Positions 33,701 through 43,599 of a stretch of 64,000 nt of DNA are shown in pieces. Under the pieces are notes generated by a model, which was given only the letters and a program-made list of their open reading frames with translations, made no database searches and had not been told where the DNA came from. A program made the position numbers and the translations under genes. The stretch's first letter is position 1. Each line of letters opens with the position of its first letter. The stretch covers positions 372,001 to 436,000 of the forward strand of contig JAVTVY010008156.1 in NCBI GenBank assembly GCA_036873755.1, read 5' to 3'. Source of the DNA: Hanleya hanleyi. Lineage: Eukaryota > Mollusca > Polyplacophora > Lepidopleurida > Hanleyidae.

Positions 33701-34370
33701 TTTTTTTTAACTTGAAGTAGCGCGTGATACCGCTGTGTCTCTGGGCATATAGTCTATTACATGACGAAATAGTATACATGTATATACATTTGGTAACAGA
33801 GTATAACTGATCTTAGCTCATATAGATCATGTCACCCTGAAGAAGAACTCCCCCAAAAACCAATTAATATGATAGCGAATAATTAGTTTGGACAAAAACA
33901 ATTACCTTTCTTGCCCTTCAGGGAGGAAAAACGCAAAAAATTACAGAAACAAACGAAAATACGATTTTCTCATGACACCACTTGACCGCCCCTATTAGAA
34001 ATTTACCATGAACCTTTGTACATAGGATTATGCAAATTGTCTCTAAAATGCCTGCAGTAAAATTGGCAGAAGAAAGTTTCTTACTCTTCGTTCGAGATCT
34101 GCGATGAAAAAAAGTGAAACGTATTAATGCTCTCACAAGACCAGAGCTGGAACGGTAAATATCCTAGGTCTACATATGGATAGTATATACACATAGGTCT
34201 ATGCCCTATGACATCAAATACTTACAAGAGAATGGTAACAATGAAGCTATCTCTCTAGCTGACATATCTCGGCTATCCGACAGGCTGAATACACATGACG
34301 CAAACCACCACATTGCCAGGGCGAGGCTTCCCGCCGCGATCAGCAGACACTGGTAGCGCTTGGACAGCAT
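27791..34370 (-). CDS. GH3 domain-containing protein (GHDC-like), five exons
   Basis: Five minus-strand exons join with consistent phases: 34370-34226, 31801-30603, 29895-29768, 29395-29250 and 28071-27791. All introns are GT-AG. Coding length is 1,899 nt, giving 632 residues plus stop. Residues about 8-29 form a hydrophobic signal or anchor (CLLIAAGSLALAMWWF). The GH3 family belongs to the ANL adenylating superfamily; plant members adenylate acyl acids and join them to amino acids, while the role of animal GHDC proteins is unclear. Visible hallmarks: IPLTLYEDY (about 147-155), the ATP-binding TTTGTTSGKSK (about 180-190), WPKCKLVFATGSG (about 366-378), YSQFHAATEG (about 398-407, at the plant YxSSE position) and YRYRTGD (466-472). 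The C-terminal domain ends in QYKTPRIIRKKEF. Introns carry several TIR elements. The start is the ATG of exon 1; an AG acceptor-like site (TTGTTTCAG) about 14 nt upstream hints at a further 5' untranslated exon. The family call is firm; substrate is unknown. Confidence 0.9.
28145..28547. mobile_element. TIR element in GH3 intron 4
   Basis: The ends are TTAAAGTGATCGTAAACC at 28145 and its reverse complement ending at 28547, and symmetry runs about 65 bp (through CATCAAATGAAAGA and GCAAACAGTGTGG). Both termini include TTAA, compatible with piggyBac-type TTAA target duplications, or TTAA may simply be part of the TIR. No transposase. Confidence 0.75.
31850..32455. mobile_element. piggyBac-like non-autonomous element in GH3 intron 1
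   Basis: It begins TTAACCCTATCTTGCC and ends GGTCAGGTAGGGTTAA. TTAA duplications followed by CCCTA ends are the known signature of piggyBac elements. It is about 606 bp, with no ORF matching a piggyBac transposase. G and C runs flank its interior. A second copy starts at 33209. Confidence 0.7.
32767..33039. mobile_element. TIR element in GH3 intron 1
   Basis: ATAAAGTTAGACCGCGGTTC at 32767 continues through CGCAGTTCGTTATTCG. It is mirrored at about 32993-33039 with one or two mismatches over about 45 bp. The element is about 273 bp. Tandem CGCAGTT sub-repeats lie in the TIR. No ORF with similarity. Confidence 0.8.
33209..33640. mobile_element. second piggyBac-like copy, 3' truncated
   Basis: It begins TTAACCCTATACGTCC and is homologous in the same orientation to 31850-32280 (shared TGGCCTGGG, GGTCAAGCTCTACCAG, TTTATGCAATTTCT and GCCGCCATCTTGA). 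It lacks the matching right terminus, so this copy is truncated near 33640. Confidence 0.7.
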
Positions 34371-35455
34371 TGCTCATGTAGAATCTGAAACAAGTGAAAA
34401 CCGATCAGCACAGCATAGTTTAATTCGGTCGTGAACTTAAGATCTGGTTACCATGGTAAGACCTTTTGGCCAGAATCGTGGTGTTGTTTTATTAGGGATT
34501 TACATTTTGGTAAGCTTGTTAACCGAATAAACTCTGCCGATCCGCTCCTGCGCTCGAGGTATATTATGAGTGATTTCTTGAACCCGAATTAAAATATATG
34601 TAGTTATTTCAGGCGGCGCAGCGCCGCCGGATATCTGAATTCAGTGAACATGGGAGCGGCCATCTTGATATTGGACGAGTAACAGGTGTTTTCTCGAGCC
34701 ATACTTCACATACGTGCCGTGGAGTGTTCCAACTAGTTTCATATCGTAAAACGACAGGATTGTATCACCCGTTCGTGGTTAACACATTGATATTAATTCT
34801 GTTATAATGAATTCATCGAATAAATGTCCTTTAGTACTATTTTATTCTGGCTGAGAGACCAAATCGATGACCATACATGATCAAGATATTCACCTGTACG
34901 TTTGCAGCAAAATGTTTGAGATTGAACTGCGAGTTACTAATAACTCGAAAGAGTAAAACACGCGGATCGGATTGATGTGTAGAGAAAGTCGATCTAGGCT
35001 TAATTTACAATGACACACATCAATAAAGAAATAGTGGCTTGATGATGGGTCCCATATAATGCCACAGCGCGAACTTTTACATCAGGATATATGAAGTGAC
35101 TTAATACGTCAACCAGAGAGCATTACTTTCAAAGTCCTGGTTGGACATGCCGTTCATGTGCACATTTTGCCAGCAAGCACTTAACTTCCGGCTAACCCCA
35201 CACTTTCCAGATGGGTCCTTGCGCGAACTACTTTGACGAAAACAAACAAATCGACGTTTTTCTAACCATAATGGTGCATCGTGACCTGTATTCACCAGTT
35301 GCACACGTAATCGACTACAAACGTTTCCGCCGGCAATGATGCATCTGTACCTATAAGTTTGCTTGTGTCCAATGAGGTGATGGTATTTGGAATATCGGCT
35401 GCGACATCTCTCACGATGACAAGTTGATAACTTTTATGAGTAATCTTCATACTTA
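34371..35455. other. upstream region of the GH3 gene
   Basis: No coding feature is recognised. It should contain the GH3 promoter and any 5' untranslated exon. A GC-rich palindrome GGCGGCGCAGCGCCGCC lies at about 34613-34629. I could not fix a transcription start. Confidence 0.35.
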
Positions 35456-36114
35456 GGGACTGTATCCGTCCATCGTTTGCTGTTGAGACGTTTTAAACGA
35501 TGGGAAAAAACGTTCAGCAACTCGTTTGCACCATCGTTTTTTTGTGTAGCGAACGATCAAAAAAACCATCACCGAAGATTGCCGAAGGTGCCGCTGTCGT
35601 TCGGAAGAAAACGTCATCGTTTGGAAGAAAACGATTGTCGGCTGACAAAAGACGATCGCACGTGCTCAGCTGCGCATAAATACACACTGGGTGAACAGGC
35701 CATGCCTCCCTCTCAACTGCTGACGTGTGGAACAAAATATAGCGCTCTCAACGAATGTGAAAATGGGTTTATTACAGGGGAAATAAATTACACTTTAACT
35801 GCCTTCCGCGTTTGTTCTAAAGGTTATGATTACGGGAAGTCGCTTTCTGTGTGTAAATTGATCTATTAAAATGACAATCATCTAGCTATGATAATGGAAG
35901 TATTACATACGTAACTAAAACTGAATGTTTTAACATCTTCTCCATGTATGCACGGTGTGAGAATTTTCTTTGAATAGGCCGGAAAAGGTATAATCAACAG
36001 ATAACTCGGCCTATATCTTACTGATCTGAATTCTGTTCAGTTACTATTAAACTTGAAGAGATACCCGTTTCAGAAATATTTAGGCTGATAAATATTTCCT
36101 TGTTATTCAGGGCG

Positions 36115-36600
36115 ATACGGAAATGTTTACCAGGAAAAGATGGTGTCGATTCGCCCGGAAATTTTCGCGATATGCCGACACTAGGTTTTGATCAGTTTCC
36201 TTGAAAACGCACGGATACAATAGAAATCTAAATAAATATTTTTCATCGCGAGTATTATAGGACCATGAAAATATATCATTTTTGTATCTTCAGCCGTTTT
36301 CTTATAATGTTTACCGGAAAGCCTGTAACACGATTTGGCGGGAATTTTCCTGAAATTCGCCCACTTCAGAGCGCGTTTTCGATACCTCTCTGGCAAATCG
36401 TGTTACACTTTTCTCGGTAAATATCACATAAAAAGGGCTGAAGAGACAGAAGTTATATTTATATTTTGATTATCCTATGATACTCGAGATGAAAAAAATT
36501 GTATTTAGATTTTTTATTTTATGAATGCGTTTTCAAGGATAGGGTCGGTATATCGCCAAAAATTACCGGCAAATCGACTATCTTTGATGTGAAATAAAAC
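36115..36600. repeat. 480-bp imperfect palindrome nested in the 4.2-kb element
   Basis: The left half contains TCGCCCGGAAATTTTCGCGA, CCTTGAAAACGCA, TTTTTCATCGCGAGTAT and CTTCAGCCGTTTTC. The right half has their complements in reverse order (GGGCTGAAG, ATACTCGAGATGAAAAA, TGCGTTTTCAAGG, then CGCCAAAAATTACCGGC). The centre repeats GTAACACGATTTGGCGGG against GCAAATCGTGTTAC. It would form a long hairpin. Confidence 0.75.
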
Positions 36601-37699
36601 AAAGAATGGAAAGGTTTATTCTGTTATTTGGCCTGTATACTTTGAAATTTCCCGTAATTGCAGTCCACAGGGAAAATCATGTGTCATGAACACACGCATT
36701 TAGCTTTAATATTTTAGAAACATCGCCATTTATTCTACATGTCTGTCCGATAAAACAGCCTGTATTCGGGCAGGGAGTACACGAGTATATGCACGTGGCC
36801 TACCCTTCAGGCTGCCGTTTATCCCCAGCAGAGAAAAGTCGATTTCGGACTGCTCCCGCCTGGCGGGAAAATATTGAGCGGTGTAGAACACGTGTCTGTC
36901 GAAACGTTCATGGTGAAATACCAGATTAGAGAGGAAAACGCTATATTCACGATCCTTTAATTCACAAATCGAATACATGTACATTAAAATTATCCAGGAA
37001 GTTTCTCTGTACTTTGGTGGGTACCTTGAAAGAAGAATTTTCACGAGAGAAAATTGATACTTCATTCATTATGGCACAATATACAGGAAATCAAGGAAAG
37101 CTGAATGACTGAGTTTGCCAGATTTTAAAGATGGATAAAAGAGCTGAAGTGAACAAGACGGTAATTTGATAGCAACTGAAATGGAAGTCGGAATAGTGGG
37201 TTGGGATTTAAAAAAGTAATAAACTAATAGGTTTTCTGTCTACTTATTCTCTAAATTATACTGTCTAAAATGTTAATTAATTCTACTGAGCCCCTGAGAT
37301 AATATCAGATAAAACACGGTTGTACATTTGGCTCTTTCGTCACAATCATCTATCGATCTGTCTTCGTCTGAAATATTTCAGAACACATTTATATCTGAAA
37401 CAGATCGAACCAATTTTCTGACTAATTAAAAACGTCGATCGTGAATTGATGCGTATCATGTTAATATATTCTTGAGTAAAACTGGATAAACAGTTGAGTG
37501 TATGGCCTATAAATGACAAAATAGCTGCATGCAGTCGAGCCATATTTCGAGCTAGAATAATGATCGGAGAGAGGTAAAAGGGAATTCTTTTTCATATTTT
37601 ATACATTTTTATTTTATTTTCATGCGAGTCATGATCTCACTGTTACGAAGGCATAATACATTGAGGTGGTGTTAGCTCAATATATTATGAAGCAGGAAC

Positions 37700-38150
37700 T
37701 ATGGTGTTCTATTTGTGCCAAGTTTCCGTCGCCTTTTAAAAACGCGACGTCGCCTTTTGAAACGCGACGTCGTGTTTCGAAACGCGACGTCGCGTTTTTA
37801 AAACACGACGTCGCCTTAAGGAAAACACGACGTCGCCTTTTAAACGCGACGCCCGCGTTTTCGCGTTTTTGCATTTGTAAAACTCGACACAACGGAACCG
37901 ACGTCGCTTAAAAGGCGACGTCGTGTTTCACCCACGTCTTGTTTGGCAATGTTAAAAGATAGGAAAGAAACGCGACGTCGCGTTTTAAAACGCGACGTCG
38001 TGTTTTTTAAAAGGCGACGTCACGTTTTCAAAAGGCGCCGTCGCGTTTCAAAACGCGTCGCCTTTTGAAACGCGACGTCGCCTTTCGAAACGCGACTTCA
38101 CCTTTCGAAACGCGTGTCGGGCACAAACTTGGCACAAATAGAACACCATA
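37700..38150. mobile_element. 451-bp TIR element made of GCGACGTCGC words
   Basis: Perfect 26-bp terminal inverted repeats begin TATGGTGTTCTATTTGTG (37700) and are mirrored to 38150. The 6-bp direct repeat AGGAAC abuts both ends (37694-37699 and 38151-38156), a likely target-site duplication. The interior is an irregular array of GCGACGTCGC palindromes joined by AAAA/TTTT-rich linkers (AACGCGACGTCGCGTTTT and relatives), so both strands read alike. Frames on the two strands (37666-37911 and 37677-37892) are word-derived. No transposase. It is nested within the 4.2-kb element and so is younger. Confidence 0.85.
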
Positions 38151-39934
38151 AGGAACCGTGTACAAGCGCTGGCCCACGTGCTATGTAATGATCACGTGAT
38201 GTTATTGCTCAGACGAGTTGACCCTGATATGGGTCTCAGAAGAGTTGGCCCTGATATGGAACTTCAAATAGTGTCGGGCTCTTGATTAATTTGCTGTTCT
38301 TTTTATTGACAAAAAACAGGTTGAAAAGCCCTTCCACAATATTTTCCTACGAAGAGCAGTCAAGAAATTAATAGGTTTGATTCTCAATCTGAAAATGACT
38401 TAATCTGTGTTTCTTCATTAGATCTTTCATATATTTTCCCGTAGACATCTTTGGCGTCACCGGAATAGTTGGGCCTAGTCTTCTCGGTCGTGACAAAAAT
38501 TCAGCATGGTTTCAAGCATATCCTGAAGAGAAAATATCAGAATGTCAAGTGCCAGAATATGCACTTGTCCCGTATGTACTAATACAAAGAATACCCCGAA
38601 TTTGTGATTTTAAATTGGCCGGGCGTCCGATGAAACTATCCTCTTCATCGTCAGCCGATCATTGCGGCCAATTACTTGAATCTAATTTAATGGTTAAAGA
38701 GCAGGAAGAATGCATTTGCTCTTCAAAGAGAGAAAATAATGATGGGAAATGCAAGAGGCAATGGATTATTCAATGAAAACCATCAAAGACGAAGTAGTCC
38801 GCCATTTAGCCTCTCGCGTCAAAAGTTACCATAAATAAAGATAATTCGAACACGTCCGTTTTTTCTATAATTGGCTTGAATTGGGTACTTGAATAGTCGC
38901 TGTAGGTCCTTGAAAAGTCCTTAAATTTAATGCAAGAAAAGGCTTGCGAACCCTGTAATCGTCTTGTGAATTTCTGCGTTTACGCAGCGTCCTGAAAGAG
39001 AAGAAAATATATGCATTATACTCCAATATTTCATTCGACATTTATCTGTAATCAAAGGTGATAATAATTGTTTAAGTAAAACTACGATCATCTCCATGGT
39101 AAGCTAGGACTGACTTTCTTAAAAGTCGCATTCCAAAATTGCGTAAGCCCGTATTCTGCAAAATACGTAAGATTCGAATCGCACGTTCATAAAACGATAT
39201 CATGGTTTCATAATATTTTGTTTATTGTCGAATTACACCGTAACTGATTTTAATATATTGTCAAGCAGGACACGTGTTGCAATTCTGGAAAAGAAAACAA
39301 TATCAATTTGTGTTCCATTCTCATAATCCGTTTTCACGGCCGCAATCGACACCGCCGATGTTGTTGTTTTTGCGTCTGTAAAACGGGACTACTTTCGAGC
39401 TAATCGTTTGCCAGGAGACTCTCGATCGTTTGCTAGAAAACGTCTGCATCTTTGTTCGAGGTGTGAAAAGACTACCGACACCCTTATCGTAGGTTGCCGG
39501 AGATTTCCGGCGATCGTCTTTGTTTGGTAGACGTTTTTTAAAAAGCGATCAACTCATACACCCATCGTTTGCATCGACGGTTTTTTTCACCGTTTAAAAC
39601 GTCTAGCAAACGAACGTTGGATGGATACGATCCCTTATTGTGTTCGTCATTTTTTTGCATTTATCTTGGCTCTAAGTGCACATAATTGACTAGTTAAAAC
39701 TAATCAAATTTTGTTTTGGCAAACCCCCCTTCTCTTCTGAGTCTGTTAGCTTTTCTGTCCTAACTGCGAATCAAATGTACAAAGGCAAAACAGGTATAAA
39801 TTCGCCAAAACCCTCTGAAAATCACAAATATCCACTGCTGATAGTAATCGTCACCATTCAATGTTTACCCACTCTTTCGCACCTGAGGTTATGGAAATTT
39901 GTATGGAATATATAGTATGCTATCAAATTTATTG

Positions 39935-40168
39935 GGTACGGCGCATCACGTTGGGCACGCCGGTTCTCGTCAGATAACCGAAGTTAAGCAGCGTTGAGCT
40001 CGGTCAATACTTGGATGGGTGACCGGGTGCTGTACTGACTGGGCTGATCAGTGTCCAGAATAATAGGAACTGTGGACACTCTCGTGTTCTGGCACATGTA
40101 GGTACCGCCGTGATATGACTGAAACAACGTTGAAAACGACGTTAAATCCTACTCACTCACTCACTCAC
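39935..40168 (+). mobile_element. 5S rRNA-derived SINE with intact target duplication
   Basis: The head (about 39936-40037) is a 5S rRNA copy: CGCCGGTTCTCGTCAGATAA, CCGAAGTTAAGCAGCGTTGA and ACTTGGATGGGTGACCGGGT are clear. It lacks about 14 nt of the 3' half found in real 5S RNA (the CCTGGGAATACC region). The A-box, intermediate element and C-box of the internal pol III promoter are present. A body with CGTGATATGACTG and ACGACGTTAAATC leads to a (CTCA)n tail. The 12-bp duplication TCAAATTTATTG lies on both sides (39923-39934 and 40169-40180), so this is a full, fairly recent retroposition. Tail and body resemble SINEs I associate with molluscs. Confidence 0.9.
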
Positions 40169-40180
40169 TCAAATTTATTG

Positions 40181-40690
40181 TATGCTATCGTCTTTTATTT
40201 TCGCTCTCCTCCGTTGACACAGTCTTGTAATTCATGAAACCGGAAACCCGAATAACAACATCTGTGATCGTCTAATAGTGTACAGCGCACAATACTTTCT
40301 GATATATTACATACCTGTCCATCCCTAAAATTAATGTAGTTAAACGGTTAATAGGAATGTGTTGTTCAGTCGCCAATGTCGTAGGTAATTGAAGCGTTTC
40401 CCACTTTCCCTTCCGAAGCATACTGAACTTGTCAAACATGTGTATGTGTATTAATTATGGGCTGTGGGAAAATCTCCTAGCGGTTCAACAACAGGCTTAC
40501 AACGTTCAGTGGTTCTCTCCCGGTACTCCAGCTTCCTCCACCATTCAAATTGTTTGTCACCATATGAGTGAAATAACTGGGTTGATCCTCCATGCCTCCA
40601 GTTTCCAAAACTGGAAGCTAGATCTCACCCAATGAAATACCATACCCAATCTGAAATTTGATTTGCTCCTGTTGGGATGCAGTGTTTTAG
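40181..40690. other. non-coding
   Basis: No gene is recognised. A plus frame at 40429-40635 has no known similarity. Confidence 0.35.
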
Positions 40691-42560
40691 TTCGAATAAA
40701 AACATGGTCCTGGTTGACAATAACTTTCTTGTCCCTACAATCGCAGTGTTTTAGTCCGAGGGAAAACCTTGGTCCTGGATGACAATGACGGTCGGCAATA
40801 AATTGTCTGACCCTCCTCCCGCGGTGTTTGAGTCCGAGGGAAACCCTTGCTTCTGATGGGCATTGACGGTCGACAACAAAATTCTTTTCTTTACTCTCGC
40901 AATGTTTTATTCCGAAGGAAAATTTTGGTGCTGGTCGACAACGACGGTCGACAATAATTTCTTGCCCTCACTCTCGCAGCGTTTTAGTCGGAAGGAAAAT
41001 CTTGGTCACTGATGACACTGATGGTCGACATTAAATTTACCGCCTCTCCTCCCGCACTGATCGGGTCCGAAGGAAAACCTTTGTTCTGGTCGACAATAAA
41101 TTTCTTGTCTTTACTCTCGTAATGTTTCATTCCGAAGGAAAACATTGGTACTGGTCGACAATGGCGGTCGACAATAATATCCTGCCCTCGCTCTCGCAGT
41201 GTTTTAGTCGTAAGGAAAACCTTCCTCCTGGATGACAATGACGGTCGACAAAAAAATTCGCGCCCTCACTCTCGCAGTGTTTATTCTGAAGAATAACTTT
41301 GATCCTGATCGACAATGACGATCGACAATAAATTTCTCGACCCCACTCTCGCAGTGTTTGAATAAATTTTTTGCCACTACTCTCCCAGTGGTTGAGACCG
41401 AAGGGAAAACATTGGCCCTGGTCAACAATGACGGCCGACAATAAATTGCTTGTCCTCACTCTCGCAGTGTTTTAGTCGTAAGGAAAACCTTCGTCCTGGA
41501 TGACAATGACGGTCGACAAAAAAATTCGCGCCCTCACTCTCGCAGTGTTTAGTCTGAAGAATAACTTTGGTCCTGATCGACAATTACGGTCGACAATAAT
41601 TTCTTGCCCTCACTCTCGCAGCGTTTTAGTCGGAAGGAAAATCTTGGTCACTGATGACAATGATGGTCGACATTAAATTTACCGCCTCTCCTCCCGCACT
41701 GATCGGGTCCGAAGGAAAACCTTTGTTCTGGTCGACAATAAATTTCTTGTCTTTACTCTCGTAATGTTTCATTCCGAAGGAAAACATTGGTACTGGTCGA
41801 CAATGGCGGTCGACAATAATATCCTGCCCTCGCTCTCGCAGTGTTTTAGTCGTAAGGAAAACCTTCCTCCTGGATGACAATGACGGTCGACAAAAAAATT
41901 CGCGCCCTCACTCTCGCAGTGTTTATTCTGAAGAATAACTTTGGTCCTGATCGACAATGACGATCGACAATAAATTTCTCGACCCCACTCTCGCAGTGTT
42001 TGAATAAATTTTTTGCCACTACTCTCCCAGTGGTTGAGACCGAAGGGAAAACATTGGCCCTGGTCAACAATGACGGCCGACAATAAATTGCTTGTCCTCA
42101 CTCTCGCAGTGTTTTAGTCGGAAGGAAAACCTTGGTCCCGGGTGAAAATAGCGGTCGACAATCAATTTTCCGCCTCTCCTATCTCAGTGATTGAGTGCGT
42201 AGGAAAACCTTGGTCCTGGTCAACACTAAATGTCTTGCCCCTACTCATTTCCCGCTCTTACTCCAGCAGTTTTTTCTTATTTCCTCCACTTTTATCGCAG
42301 TGTTTTAGTCCGAAGAAAACCATTGGTCCAGGTTGACAATGACGATCGACAATAAATTCCCCGCCCATACGCTCGCAGTGTTTGAGACTGAAGGAAAACA
42401 TTGATCGTGTTCGACAATGGCAGTCGACAATAACTTTCCCGTCAATACTCTCGCAGTATTTGAGTCCAAAGGAAACCATTGGTCCTGGTCGACAATGACG
42501 GCCGACAATAAATTTCTTGCCCTTAATCTCGCAGTGTTTTAGTCGGAAGGAATTGGAGCG
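40691..42560. repeat. GTCGAC-word satellite, forward block
   Basis: Units of roughly 75-110 bp are built from GTCGACAATGACGGTCGACA, ATAAATTTCTTGCCCTCACT, CTCGCAGTGTTTTAGTC and GGAAGGAAAACCTTGGTCCTG. A higher-order copy is evident: about 535 bp (about 40940-41475) recurs nearly identically 642 bp downstream (about 41582-42117), with only a few base changes. The paired GTCGAC palindromes flank a 6-10-bp spacer in each unit. Minus frames in it are duplicated along with the array and are not genes. Confidence 0.9.
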
Positions 42561-42894
42561 ATATGCAAGAGGTGAGAAAAATTGACGACGTCTGGTAACT
42601 AAAAAGCAACCACATGACTCTACAGAAAAGTATTCGTCGACAACTAACATTCAGGCCCGAGAATACGGTGGATTCTCGGACGTAGCCTTAGTATCTCAGC
42701 CGCGCTTTTTCTTGCAGCTGTTCATGTGGAAACTATCAAGAATCCACACGGCCCCTAGCACCGACTTAAGCGGAATTGAATACGCCAGCTCGGGAGCTGT
42801 GATGACAGATCAGCCCAAAAAACTCATCTGATGTTAATGGATGAGCATCATGGACGTCTGATGGAGTAAACGCCTTAACATGGGAGAACCTGGT

Positions 42895-43165
42895 AAATGC
42901 AAGAAAACCTTGGTTCTGGTCGACAATAATTGTCGACAATAAATTTTGATCTTTCTCTTATAGTCTATTTTCTCTTATAATCTATTTTCGCGTATTTTAG
43001 TTTGAGGGAAAACATTGGTCCTGGTTGACAATGACACTCGACAATGGCTGACAATGACACTCGACAATAAATTGCTTGCCCTCACTCGAAGTGTTTTATT
43101 TTCCAAGGAAAACGTAGCTTGGTCCTGGTCGACAATGATGGTTGACACAAAATTTCTTGTCCTTA
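42895..43165. repeat. short GTCGAC-word block, forward
   Basis: TGGTCGACAATAATTGTCGACAATA and TGGTCCTGGTTGACAATGACA-type units reappear in the orientation of the first block, after about 330 bp of unrelated sequence (about 42570-42890). Confidence 0.75.
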
Positions 43166-43599
43166 AAGCTACTCACAGAACCCGGAGCAGTGCTACACTC
43201 ATGGACAGTGAACTAAGCAGACTTGGAAGTGTCCTCGTAACAGAAGCTGTGATTGACTAATGCTGAAACAGTACGTTGTATGCCAAGATTGCTATCGATC
43301 GCTCTCATTGGTTGGTGAAAGATGGGAAAATGACCTATTGCAAATACATATCAGTTTCTTTGAATGCACTATCATGTTTGAAACTTTACCAATACGTGTT
43401 TTCTAAAGAAGTTATCTCTGGAATTTATCTGCATATACCAGTAGAATTTCACATTCAATCTCAATAATATTTCTTGGTTTAACAAGTGCTGAATCATAAC
43501 TGAACTTCATGTACATAGAGGCGAGAATCTATATTTGGAAAGGTGATTTGGAAAGACCGTAGAGTTTTGGCAATAAATTTATTATAAACATGAACCAAT

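Larger units (their letters stand above)
35456..39634. mobile_element. 4.2-kb TIR element with TTA duplications, composite
   Basis: The left end GGGACTGTATCCGTCCATCG (35456) pairs with the reverse complement of the right end, GGGATCGTATCCATCCAACG (ending 39634). Symmetry continues through GAGACGTTTTAAACG on the left against TAGACGTTTTAAACG on the right. TTA occurs immediately outside both ends (35453-35455 and 39635-39637), like the TWA duplications of PIF/Harbinger elements. Both subterminal regions are rich in AAACGATG/CATCGTTT words. No transposase or DNA-binding ORF is recognisable; frames at 36730-37065 (minus) and 38549-38776 (plus) are unknown. A palindrome and a smaller TIR element are nested inside. 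Alternatively, two small elements in opposite orientation flank host DNA. Confidence 0.6.

Noticed and set aside
39936..40037. Functional 5S rRNA gene
   Set aside because: About 14 nt of the conserved 3' half are missing, and the copy is the head of a SINE with its own target duplication.
41127..42101. Duplicated 110-codon minus frames as paralogous genes
   Set aside because: They lie wholly inside the GTCGAC satellite and are copied by its 642-bp duplication.
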